Position numbers and translations under genes: made by a program. Source: an uncultured Saprospiraceae bacterium (GTDB lineage: Bacteria > Bacteroidota > Bacteroidia > Chitinophagales > Saprospiraceae). Taken from it: 64,000 bases of DNA. The notes below the pieces were generated by a model, which saw only the letters and a program-made list of their open reading frames with translations, searched no databases and was not told the DNA's origin. Location: positions 52,712 through 116,711 of the forward strand of contig CALFBH010000033.1 of the NCBI GenBank assembly GCA_937951615.1, read 5' to 3'. Shown piece after piece: positions 25,889-35,500 of this stretch. Each line of letters starts with the position of its first letter. The stretch's first letter is position 1.

Positions 25889-26995
25889 TCAAGAAATAGC
25901 GATAAAATTATCAGACAGTTTTTTCATGAAAGTGATAAACATATCTTTTGCAGTAAAGTCTTCGTTTTCCGCATCTGTGCGAATCTGCTCAATAAAATCA
26001 AGCCCAATACTTTTGACTGTACCACCTGGTTTGTGGTCATTATCATAAGTGGCAGCAATCTGCAATTTATCAGCAAGTTCGACGCGCAGTACATCTTCAA
26101 TGAGCGACAGATAAACATGCGGATGCTGGAGATAAGTATTCAGGTCATGCATCCAAAGTTGGGTAGTGTAAGATAATTGTTGAGCTTCTGTATAGACACT
26201 GGGGGCGATGGATTTTGTACGTCCAATTTGCGCGATAGGGTCCATTTTATTATTGAAAATACGATAAGCATTTCGCACAACGCCTTGCTGAACTGGAAAG
26301 GTCGCATCATTGAAAATCCGGACATGCGAATTGTTCATATTATAAGCCGTATGGTCCAGCAAATTGAGAATAGGAACTGCATTGGCAAGCAAGTAGAGCG
26401 AGGAGACACGAAGAGAATGACGAGAAGGCAAGCCATTGGCAGAGACACTAAAAGGCAATCCGGGATCACTAGCAGTTCGGGGTAAGGAAGGGGCATTATC
26501 GGGCCAATACAGGCGATGCAAAAAATCAAAGGCTATTTTACCGCCCAATCCATGTCCAATAAAAGAAAACTTAGAGCGTCGGGGGGATTGTGCGACGACA
26601 CTCAATATCTGCTCAGAAACGCTCAGTAGCACATGATTAATAGTTTCTGGACTACGGGTATAGACAAGACTGTCCAAGAGAAAACCACTATTGCAGGCAG
26701 CCAGTTTTTCGCCGATATTCAAGTCGGGATTAAGTGGGTCGTTGAGTCGTTTATCGGCTATTTTGATGAGCCAGTCGTTGAACTTACCGAGGCTTTGTCC
26801 ACCAGCAATCAGTGCATCAAGCTTATTGTTTAAAATGTTCTGATAATTGACTTCCACAAAAGTCATGGCATCGCGACATTCTTGCTCACTTTTGCCCGTA
26901 TGCGTAGCAGCCTTTTTGTAAAGAAATTCCGCATGTTCTGCCAGCCATCCTGACTGATAATCACTGGAACCATGTATGACGAAAATATAATGCAT
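25889..26995 (-). CDS. Alpha/beta-hydrolase-fold protein lacking the nucleophile serine
   Basis: 368 residues, no signal peptide. The N-terminus YIFVIHGSS is the usual strand and oxyanion loop. At the nucleophile elbow the sequence is FIGHGLGGKIAFDFL (Gly149), where active enzymes have GHSLGG; the codon is GGA, so this is not a single-base change from AGT. Later segments YLLANAVPILNLLD and IFNDATFP fit the fold. Either a pseudoenzyme or a family that uses another nucleophile. It precedes a secreted protein of unknown function. Confidence 0.65.
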   Translation of the reverse strand: MHYIFVIHGSSDYQSGWLAEHAEFLYKKAATHTGKSEQECRDAMTFVEVNYQNILNNKLDALIAGGQSLGKFNDWLIKIADKRLNDPLNPDLNIGEKLAACNSGFLLDSLVYTRSPETINHVLLSVSEQILSVVAQSPRRSKFSFIGHGLGGKIAFDFLHRLYWPDNAPSLPRTASDPGLPFSVSANGLPSRHSLRVSSLYLLANAVPILNLLDHTAYNMNNSHVRIFNDATFPVQQGVVRNAYRIFNNKMDPIAQIGRTKSIAPSVYTEAQQLSYTTQLWMHDLNTYLQHPHVYLSLIEDVLRVELADKLQIAATYDNDHKPGGTVKSIGLDFIEQIRTDAENEDFTAKDMFITFMKKLSDNFIAIS

Positions 26996-27074
26996 ATTAC
27001 TAAGGAAATTAGCTTGGTGTAAATATAGGCTTAATTTTTATAAGATTCAAATAAGTACAAATTGCAAAAATATT

Positions 27075-27902
27075 TTATACGAAAATGTCTTTATTTTCAA
27101 CCTGAAATAGCTTGAGACTTCCGCCTTTTTCATACATGAATTCAATGGCTTTTCGCCCTTTTTTGCCAAGATCAACCGTAAAATCATTGACATACAAACC
27201 AATGTGCTGCATCATTACTTTGTCATCCATTTCCTGCGCATATTGGCGGACGAAACTGATAGTTTGTTGTGGGTTTTGTAAGGCAAATTCTACACTGCGA
27301 CGAAGCACCCTATCTACTTTTTGTTTGAGTTCCAAATCCATGTCCCGACGAACAACAATGCCGCCTAGTGGAATCGGCAGACCTGTTTGTGTTTCCCAAT
27401 ATTCGCCCAGATCAATCAATTTTTTTAAGCCTTTTTCTGCGTAAGTAAAACGATTTTCATGAATAATCAGTCCTGCCTGTACCCGTTCGCCCAAGACTGC
27501 CGGTTCTATATCGGAAAACAACATTTCTTCTCTATCCTGAAGGCTAGGGAAAGCGAGTCTCAACAGCAAATTAGCCGTTGTATATTTGCCAGGAATAGCA
27601 ACGTGCAGGTGTGGAATTTCTTCTTGGGTATAAACACGTCTTGCAATCAGCAAAGGCCCACAATTATTGCCCAATGCACTGCCGGAGTTTAATAATTGAT
27701 ATTTTTCAGTGAGATAAGCATAAGCATGATAACTGAGCTTAGTGATAGCAATATCGCCTTCCATTGCTTTTTGGTTCAGTTGCTCCACATCTGCCATTAG
27801 CACATCAAAAGTGAGTCCTTCCGTATCAATTTTACCATGTATCATGGCATCAAAGATGAAGGTGTCGTTGGGGCAAGGGGAGAATCCGAGTGTTAGTTGC
27901 AT
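27075..27902 (-). CDS. mqnD: 1,4-dihydroxy-6-naphthoate synthase (futalosine pathway)
   Basis: 275 residues. MqnD converts cyclic dehypoxanthine futalosine to dihydroxynaphthoate in menaquinone synthesis. Family signatures: LGFSPCPNDTFIFDA at the start, ITKLSYHAYAYL and GSALGNNCGPLLIARR. The related MqnA and general substrate-binding proteins are the alternatives; the start motif favours MqnD. With the UbiE/MenG methyltransferase at 52663 it indicates a menaquinone-based respiratory chain. Confidence 0.92.
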   Translation of the reverse strand: MQLTLGFSPCPNDTFIFDAMIHGKIDTEGLTFDVLMADVEQLNQKAMEGDIAITKLSYHAYAYLTEKYQLLNSGSALGNNCGPLLIARRVYTQEEIPHLHVAIPGKYTTANLLLRLAFPSLQDREEMLFSDIEPAVLGERVQAGLIIHENRFTYAEKGLKKLIDLGEYWETQTGLPIPLGGIVVRRDMDLELKQKVDRVLRRSVEFALQNPQQTISFVRQYAQEMDDKVMMQHIGLYVNDFTVDLGKKGRKAIEFMYEKGGSLKLFQVENKDIFV

Positions 27903-27946
27903 ATTCTTTAGAAAAGAGACCGCTTCGCTGTCAGAAGAGAGACTGA

Positions 27947-28050
27947 TTAAGTTTAAGTTTAAGCCGAAGTATAAGATTAAGATTAAAGGACTTTGCCTTC
28001 GGCAACGTTAATAAAGATTTAAACTTAATCTTATACTTAAACTTAACAAC
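27947..28050. repeat. Inverted 6-bp-unit arrays with central ttgcc-ttc-ggcaa stem
   Basis: Left array of TTAAGT/TTAAGA units, centre at 27993-28005, right array of AAACTTAATCTTATACTTA-type units. The two arrays are complementary. A right-array relative, with a tcacc-gaa-ggtga centre, precedes the pyruvate dehydrogenase gene at 58606-58661. Confidence 0.75.
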
Positions 28051-28184
28051 GGAAACATAAGAAAAGATTTTTAGTTTTTGGAAGAATGACGTATATTTCA
28101 TTAAATGTTGCGATTGCCTGCGCTCGCCTCTAGCTGCTAAAGGAGAAGCTGCCCGCGATTGTTGTGATTGAAACTGAAACTGCC

Positions 28185-28802
28185 ATGCATATACCAACAC
28201 ATTATAAAAATGAAAACCTTGAAGAAGTCAGCGCTTTTTTACAGCAAAACAGCTTTGGCATCCTAATCAATCAGACCAATGGCAAATTGTGGGGGACACA
28301 TATTCCATTAGAACTCGATAAAGATGAAGATGGTAGTGATGTGCTGCTTGGGCATGTTGGGAAAGCCAATCCGCAGGGACAAAACTTTAAAGATAATCAG
28401 GAAGTGCTGGCTATTTTTCAAGGGCCGCACAGCTACGTTTCCTCTTCCTGGTATGAAATAGAAGAAGTGCCGACCTGGAATTATATCGCGGTGCATGTCT
28501 ATGGTACGATTCAAATTATAGAAGGCGAAGCACTTTGGGATTCACTGAAAAAACTGGTAGATAAATACGAGCAAAATTCCGAAAATCCAGTCTCGATGGA
28601 AAATTTATCGCCCAAAACACTGCGACAAATCAAAGGGATTATTGGCTTTAAAATAAAGATAACAGACATTCAGGCCGCTTATAAATTATCACAGACGAGA
28701 ACGGACACAGATCACCAACATATCGTCAGAGAATTGGAAAAAACAGACCTGCCGGATGCTAAAGCTACTGCTGCGGCTATGAAGAAGAATAGGGGGCAGT
28801 GA
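28185..28802 (+). CDS. FMN-binding split-barrel protein, PaiB family
   Basis: 205 residues from the ATG at 28185; the upstream GTG at 28164 adds seven residues not typical of the family, whose members begin MYIP-like as here (MHIPTHYKN). Typical PaiB segments: LWGTHIPLELD, GHVGKANPQ, FQGPHSYVSSSWY, VPTWNYIAVHVYG and the C-terminal KKNRG. PaiB proteins act as FMN-binding negative regulators or small oxidases. The TGA stop overlaps a short CAGTGACAGTA array. Confidence 0.9.
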   Translation: MHIPTHYKNENLEEVSAFLQQNSFGILINQTNGKLWGTHIPLELDKDEDGSDVLLGHVGKANPQGQNFKDNQEVLAIFQGPHSYVSSSWYEIEEVPTWNYIAVHVYGTIQIIEGEALWDSLKKLVDKYEQNSENPVSMENLSPKTLRQIKGIIGFKIKITDIQAAYKLSQTRTDTDHQHIVRELEKTDLPDAKATAAAMKKNRGQ

Positions 28803-29574
28803 CAGTAGCAATATCAGTGACAGTATCTAGGGCAAACGCATCAAAATTATCTATTCTAAAACAGGCGAATATGGCGAAAAACATGTCGCAGCTACGCAGC
28901 TAAAATGCTGTTGGTTGACTATTTTTTACAAACGTTTAGCATCTACGAAGCTAGTTCAGCACTCTTTTTGAAAAAACAGATCCATTCGGGACGAAATGTT
29001 TGTAGAAATAACATAGACGAAGAAGTAGCAGAATTGCACGAGAAAAAAGTCTTTTATATTAAAACGGTAAAAAAATGAAACTATCCGCAAAACAAATTAA
29101 ATCAATAGCAGAAGATCTCGACATGGGCTGGGTATTCTGATGGCGGTTATTATTGGTTTTTATGCTTTAGCCTTGGTATTTGGTCTCATTGGATTTATGA
29201 TGATGGATATGTTTTAAAAAATAGTTTTTAGCCACGAATGCACGAATACTAAACATTCGTGCATTCGTGACTTTGAAACCAGATATAAAAACTGTAGAAT
29301 TATTTTTTATTTATTTGCAAACTGGACTTTTAGATAACTTGTTCTACAACAATGCTTCAAAACTAAAATATTGAGATGGCGTTGGCCCGTCAAAAAAGTG
29401 TTTGACGGAGGAGTTTTTTTTGACAAGATTTTTTTGGTTCGTTTTTTTATCGAATGAAAAAAATGAACAGCAGCCAATTCAAAACCTCCTAAAGATTAAA
29501 CACCTGCTATTTCTCTCAAAAAAGCAAACACAAAAAGTGTACAGTTTTAAAATTAGCGGCTAATTTTATCCCAG
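28803..29574. other. Gap of about 770 bases with a decayed ORF and hairpins
   Basis: No intact gene. A start at 29074 reads MKLSAKQIKSIAEDLDMG and then stops after 22 codons; a shifted frame nearby encodes a membrane-like tail (MAVIIGFYALALVFGLIGF). A 15-bp perfect inverted repeat lies at 29233-29269. A second hairpin, ccgtcaaa/tttgacgg at 29387-29408, is followed by a T-run and may act as a terminator. The rest appears non-coding. Confidence 0.55.
29074..29218 (+). pseudogene. Decayed or chimeric small ORF
   Basis: The first 18 codons resemble the start of a small Bacteroidota protein (KLSAKQIKSIAEDLD); the frame then hits TGA, while the next frame continues as a single membrane helix to a TAA. 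It may be two remnants fused by a deletion. No function can be assigned. Confidence 0.4.
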
Positions 29575-31365
29575 TTAATCCATCACCACCACTTTCCGAA
29601 CCGCCTTAAAATCAGCCCCAACAATTTCCATAAAATAAATGCCATTTGCCACTTCAGGAAGACGAGGACTTAAAGTAATTGATTGACCAGCCGCAAGCTG
29701 AAAAATTTGTGTATTTGAAATCGCTTTACCCGTCATATCCAGAAAACGAATGTCCAAAGACTGCGCACTTGGAACACTGACAATCAACTCCACCTGCCCA
29801 TTAGTCGGATTGGGAAAAGGCAGACCAATATCATAGTTTTCGGTAGCGGGTATAATGAGGTCAGTCGTCAATTCAGAAACCTGCCAGTGATTGCTGCCAT
29901 TCAGACAAAACAGCTCCATACTCATTTCCTCTTCATTAGAAAAACTAAGAATATCAGAATGCCAAAACCGACCAAAAGTCGTGTCCGGTCGAATCGTCAA
30001 CACCCCATAACCATGCTTAATCAACTCCTCATAAACATGATGTGGATTCAGGTTCATGCTCAAGGAAACCAGCAAATCAGCAATGCCGGCATCATAGCCA
30101 AATTCATCCAGATTGCCCCGTGTAATACTACCGCCCATCATCTCCACGCCAACCGAGCCTTCCCCCGTTTCAGGATTATAATCCAAGCTGTCCAGTGGAT
30201 TAATCGGGACATCCATTGCCATAGAAAAATGCAAATCACCACTGATGAAAATATTATTATCAATGCTATTATCTTTCAAATGCCCCAAAAGCATTTCCCG
30301 TTCCAGCATAAAACCATCCCAACTTCCCGGATCAATAATCGTATCATTACCAATCGGCAAAGGAATCGGACTACCCAGAATACTCCACAAACCAAACATC
30401 TTTTGTGTACCAAAAATCCGCCAGGTCGCATTGGAGTTGTCAATCTCGTCAGTCAGCCAGTCATACTGCACATTGCTCAACATAGAATACTCGCCAGCAC
30501 CCAGCGCGTCCTGATTTTGATACAACTGTGCGTCCATCATCATTACATCCACCAGGTCGCCATACTTCAAAGTCCGATACAAATGCAAATCCGCGGCCTG
30601 CTGTCTCACAGGCAGATATTCGTGAAAAGCCTGCATCGCTTCCATCGTCGTCTGCGCATCATTGCCATCCGTATCATGGTTGTCCCAAATCGCTGCCATC
30701 GGATGCATCTGCCGCATCAGCCGAAGGTCAGGATCAAGCAGATAATACCGATGTGTTTGTCGCCATTCATCCAGATAAAGTGGATCAACCGGATAAGGCA
30801 CAGGAATCCGAACCAGCTCATCCATATCAGGAAAATCATAAATATAATCGCCCAAATGAATCACTAAATCCACCTCATCCCGCTCCGCAATCCGCCGATA
30901 CGCATTAAAATAACCAGAATACACACTCGAACAGGAAGCCACCGCAAAATTCAATTCATCCACCGCTCCAGCAGGCGCAGTCTTCGTCCGCCCGACCTGA
31001 GAAAAATTCCCATCTGGGTCTTCAAATTGGTAATAATATCGTGTCCCAGCAGCTAGTCCGCTTACATCTACTTTAGCTGTCCAATTATTGAGAATGGTCG
31101 CTTCTACGATGCCTGTTTGCACGATATTGCTCATTGCCGCATCTGTTGCCACGACGTAGTCCAGCGGAATTGGATTGAGTTGTACAATGGACGTTTCGAC
31201 TGCCGTCCACAAAATAACCTGCGAGTCCGTCGGATCACCCGATGCTACGCCGTAGATAAATGGCGCGTGCAGGCTGTCGGCGTACATGTTGTCGGGCAGT
31301 TGTGTCCATTGGGCGGATAGGGTGGTGGTGAGGGCGAGTAGTAGGATGGTGATATTTTGTTTCAT
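29575..31365 (-). CDS. PhoD-like alkaline phosphatase with T9SS sorting domain
   Basis: 596 residues with signal peptide (cleavage near LSAQ). Purple-acid/PhoD fold: Fn3-like N-terminal piece (YVVATDAAMSNIV, GTRYYYQFEDPDG), then LNFAVASCSSVYSGYF, VIHLGDYIYD, IWDNHDTDG and ISGDLHFS as metal-binding motifs. The last 80 residues are a type A T9SS signal (LPFPNPTNG, YFMEIVG, KVVVMD). Predicted secreted or surface phosphatase or phosphodiesterase. Monocistronic. Confidence 0.92.
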   Translation of the reverse strand: MKQNITILLLALTTTLSAQWTQLPDNMYADSLHAPFIYGVASGDPTDSQVILWTAVETSIVQLNPIPLDYVVATDAAMSNIVQTGIVEATILNNWTAKVDVSGLAAGTRYYYQFEDPDGNFSQVGRTKTAPAGAVDELNFAVASCSSVYSGYFNAYRRIAERDEVDLVIHLGDYIYDFPDMDELVRIPVPYPVDPLYLDEWRQTHRYYLLDPDLRLMRQMHPMAAIWDNHDTDGNDAQTTMEAMQAFHEYLPVRQQAADLHLYRTLKYGDLVDVMMMDAQLYQNQDALGAGEYSMLSNVQYDWLTDEIDNSNATWRIFGTQKMFGLWSILGSPIPLPIGNDTIIDPGSWDGFMLEREMLLGHLKDNSIDNNIFISGDLHFSMAMDVPINPLDSLDYNPETGEGSVGVEMMGGSITRGNLDEFGYDAGIADLLVSLSMNLNPHHVYEELIKHGYGVLTIRPDTTFGRFWHSDILSFSNEEEMSMELFCLNGSNHWQVSELTTDLIIPATENYDIGLPFPNPTNGQVELIVSVPSAQSLDIRFLDMTGKAISNTQIFQLAAGQSITLSPRLPEVANGIYFMEIVGADFKAVRKVVVMD

Positions 31366-31478
31366 GGGGTGAAGATAATAATTTTAAATATTTGTAAGGA
31401 AAATTAAATAATTTGAATATTATATTTTATATTTACAGAGTAAAGCCCAATTTTAATCTTGAAAAACATACCACTATG

Positions 31479-31494
31479 TTCTAATTAATTAGAA
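31479..31494. promoter_or_regulatory. 16-bp perfect palindrome upstream of the SLOG gene
   Basis: ttctaattaattagaa, 25 bases before the start codon at 31520. The size and position suit an operator for a dimeric regulator. The winged-helix protein at 41222 is one candidate binder; this is inference. Confidence 0.45.
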
Positions 31495-31519
31495 TCTATA
31501 AACCTGAACTATTTACTCA

Positions 31520-32380
31520 ATGAATCTCAAAATTTTATTCAAAGGCAGTTATTTTACTGAAGGGGATGAGGTGAAGCATAATGAAATTATCCGTGAATAC
31601 GCATTACATCTTGCATCGTTTATCGCTCGTGAAGGGCATCAGTTAATATTTGATGGTGCAAGGGAACTTGATATGCTTATAGCCGAAAAGGTATTCCAAT
31701 TGTCAGGCGAAGATGATAGGAAAATAAGAGAAAAGGTAGTCTTTATGATGCCTTTTGATTCTAAAAACGGGCCTGATTTTGGTGTTGTTAAAAAATATAC
31801 GATTCCTAAATATTGGTCGTCTGCCAGAACCTACATCGTTTCTTTATGTGATGTGCTAATAACTATTGGGGGAGATTTAGGTACTGCGGATTGTATTGAG
31901 AAAGCAATACTATGCGAAAAGCCTGTTTTTACGGTGCATAAAATAGTTGGTTATCCAGCTAAAGTATGGGGTAAGCACTATATAGATAAGAAGCATTATT
32001 TTATTGAAAAGAATGATGCGGACTTTATAGTGAATGATATTTTGCCTAGTGAGGAGTTTTTTAGAAAATCACTTGAGATTATCAACAAGTATAAGTCAGG
32101 TCATCCTAAGTACTTTTTTGATAGAGAGCAACAAAAAAAGTTCATAGAAGAACTACGGAAACTCGTACTTGAGGGTAAATTAGACGGTGCGCTTAAAAGG
32201 ACGCTGGATATATCAAAAAGAGTAGATAGAGGGCTTACTAATCAGCTAATCACTTTGACAAGTGATTATAATTGTATATGTAGAGAGAAGGCCTTAGGTA
32301 TGTCGGAACAACGTGAAGAAATCAACCGGATTACGTTTTCTTATTTGGGTATAGTGGATGAATTGGAGGATACGATTTAA
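31520..32380 (+). CDS. SLOG-domain protein with C-terminal effector-associated (EAD11-like) domain
   Basis: 286 residues, no signal peptide. Residues 1-175 look like a SLOG/LOG-type Rossmann domain: ILFKGS at the start, VFMMPFD, and the GGDLGTADCIEKAI segment at 117-130 that would contact a nucleotide or ADP-ribose-like ligand. Residues about 207-286 form a helical module with KLVLEGKLDGALKRTLDI, NQLITLTSDYN, REKALG and EEINRITFSYLGIVDELE, the pattern I associate with effector-associated domain 11, an adaptor in bacterial conflict systems. A similar module occurs in the protein at 62429. It opens a signalling region and has its own upstream palindrome. SLOG assignment moderate, EAD assignment by pattern only. 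Confidence 0.7.
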   Translation: MNLKILFKGSYFTEGDEVKHNEIIREYALHLASFIAREGHQLIFDGARELDMLIAEKVFQLSGEDDRKIREKVVFMMPFDSKNGPDFGVVKKYTIPKYWSSARTYIVSLCDVLITIGGDLGTADCIEKAILCEKPVFTVHKIVGYPAKVWGKHYIDKKHYFIEKNDADFIVNDILPSEEFFRKSLEIINKYKSGHPKYFFDREQQKKFIEELRKLVLEGKLDGALKRTLDISKRVDRGLTNQLITLTSDYNCICREKALGMSEQREEINRITFSYLGIVDELEDTI

Positions 32381-32553
32381 TCTATAAGTGTATGTTAAAA
32401 TTAAACTTATATAATTAAACACTTGTTATGTTTTTGTTCTTTTACTTATTTTTAATATATTTGATGCGATGGAACTATAATACCCTCCATTACAATATAT
32501 AATTTCAGGAAAGCATCTACAATTTTGTTCTTACACATAAGGACAATACTAAC
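32381..32553 (+). promoter_or_regulatory. Spacer holding a Bacteroidota-type promoter for the kinase operon
   Basis: TTG at 32434-32436 and TATATTTG at 32456-32463, 19 bases apart, match the -33/-7 consensus. Transcription would begin near 32470, leaving an 80-base leader to the TTG start at 32554. The operon can therefore be expressed separately from the SLOG gene. Confidence 0.6.
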
Positions 32554-35500
32554 TTGCATACAAGTTTGAAGAGAAGTTACCTACATATAAAACATTTTAA
32601 TAGTCAGATAGGATTGTTGTTTATAAGTCTTATGTGCAGGGGATTAATTTTTGCTCAATCAGCAGAAGATTTTTCTTTTCGGCATCTAACTACAGAAAAT
32701 GGCTTGTCGCAGAATTCCGTTTATAAAATATATCAGGATAAACATGGATTTATGTTTTTTGGGACGCAGGTTGGAGTGGATAGATATGATGGGAGTGATT
32801 TTAAAAAAATAAGTATATCACTATCTGAGAATATTACCGATGATGGCATTAGTCTTTTGTATGAAGATAGTGAGCATCAATTAGTCATTGGTACTAAGGG
32901 GAAAACATTTAGAATCCGATGCGATTCTATTCATAACAAACCTTATTATGACACTCTAAAGAACGTACTCTTTATCACGCAAGTAAATGAAGGAAATATT
33001 TATTTTTCAAACAAAGGCTTTTACTTAAATTCTCAAGACTTCGAAAAGTATACTGATTTTGGCACATTAACTGCCATTGTAGAAGATTCGTCCCACATAT
33101 ACTTTGGTACACTAAAAGGAATTTACACCTGCCAAATATCTGATATAAAACCTGGATTCATGCCCTTGGAAATATTAGATACAACAATCACGTCCATATC
33201 TTCACTTTGCATAGACAAAAAAGAAAAAGAATATCTTTTTGTAGGAACAGATAATGGAACTGTGCATAAAATAAAATTAGGAGCTCAACAAGACCCAATT
33301 CTTTTACCAAAAGTAGGTTCAAAAATAAATGCAATTTTGTCAGACAAATATAACAGATTGTGGATAGGTACAGAAGAAAATGGGCTTTATATTAAAAGCG
33401 ATACATCGGACAATTTTATAAATGTAGATCGTAGTTCTGGTGAAAGTAATGGCTTAAGCCATCATGATATACTCTCTATATATGAAAGTGACGATGGTAC
33501 GATTTGGATAGGAACTAATGGAGGCGGAGTAAATATTTATCATCCTGAAAAACTATTCATTCAGCATATATATACCAAGACATATCCAGAGTATAATGTT
33601 ATAGACAATCATGTTTGGGCAATAAGGAAAGATATGTCGGGTAAACTTTGGCTGGGAACTCAGGATAATGGCATTGTTATATATAATGAGCAAACAGATG
33701 AGGTAGAAAAGAAAATCCTTCCTAAAGATACGAGCAATAAAGCAGCCAGACTAATAGCCTGTTTTGGTGAAAAAGGAGATACCGTTTTAATTGGAACAGA
33801 TGATGGACTTTATTGGATTAATTCATCAGGGAACAGTAGTCATTATGAGAGAGTTGATATAGACATTAGCGATATTAGAAGTATTGAATATGATGCATCT
33901 CAAAATAGAATATTTATAGGCACAACAGGAAGAAAAAGCGCAGGTCTTTATGTTTTAAATGAAGAATTTAAGCCTGAAAAAGAACTACTTGAAGGTGTCA
34001 GGGTAAGTGATATTTATATTCATCGGAATAGTAGTATCTGGTTGGCAACAGAGGAAGGACTAAAAAAATATGATGATTCAGGAAAATATGATGAACTATG
34101 CCAAAAAGTCGACAACTGTAATCATAATGTAAACTCTATCTTAGGCGTAGAAGATACACTTTGGCTGGGTACTACCTATAAGGGGTTAATTAAGTATAAT
34201 ATAAAAAAAGGAGAAACAGATATTATTGACCTCAGTAGATTTAAGAAAGACTTTATCTATGGGATATTGTCCGATAATTGTGGAGGATTATGGGTAAGTA
34301 CTAATGACGGTTTAGTTGAATATCACCCAACAAGCGATTTAATTAATCAATATCGCACAAGAGATGGACTGCAAAGCGATGAATTTAACTCGGGAGCTTT
34401 TTACAGAGATGGTAAAGAGTACACACTATATTTTGGTGGTATTAAAGGCATTAATAAAATTCTTCCTAAGGATAGTCTAGAGACATTTAATGCTCCTGTT
34501 GCTATTGAATATTCACAATTCCATAAAGAGAAAGAGAAAATCGTTTATGGGCAGACTAATCTTGAATTTCCAGAACTTGAAAGATTACAAAATGACTTTA
34601 GATCGGTACATATTAAACCTTTGATTCTTCACTATAAGCACCCTGAAAATAATTCAGTACGATATAAAATCAACGCAAGGGAGTGGAAAAATTTAAAGTA
34701 TGGTGAGGAACTTACGATAACAGAAAGTGAATTGAAAGCCTTCTGGTTTTTCATACCGAGAAAAAATACCATAAACTTTGAATTCAGAACAAGTGAAAGT
34801 CTATGGAGTAAAAGTCATAATCTACATATTTATGTAAAGTGGTTTTCTGTATCAAAGCTTATCATATTATTTGCTGGATTACTTCTTTTCATAGCTGGAT
34901 TCTTACTTAGAAGAGATAGGTGGCACAGAAACTTTAGAAAAATACACGAACGTGTCAATAATATTTCACGTCAGGACACTATAGATGAAATTGGTGAAAT
35001 TGCAGTCAGTGATTTTATAAAGTATATGAAAGCTGATTATGTAATTATTTCTTTTATTGATTTTAACAGGCGGATGCTGGATATTCGATATGCAGGGATT
35101 TATAATGAGAGAATTTCAGTAAGTAAAAATGAATATACTATAGCGTGGAATGAGCAAAACAATGATAAGGTTGTGGAGCATATAAGGAAAATGAAAAATG
35201 TGTCTTTTCCAGAATGTGATTTAAATATTTCAGCGTATAATAAAAGCATACACCACAAATTCTTGAAAGAAAAACTCTTGAAAGAAAAGCAATATATCGA
35301 AAGTATAAATCGCCTTTTTTTTCCTATTATACACCGGGCAAAATTGGAACCAACTACTAAAGAATTTTCTAACAGAAAGAATAAGGACTTATCCTCAAGC
35401 CAAACTAATAAAAACTCCTCTATTTATAAAAACGACTTCCCTATAGGTATAGTAGAACTTGGAAAGTTCAACTCAAGATTTCAAAGATATATACATTCGA

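Noticed and set aside
29887..30867. 326-codon frame opposite the PhoD gene
   Set aside because: Rich in Ile, His, Arg and Thr with no fold or motif; the minus-strand gene has full PhoD and T9SS motifs.
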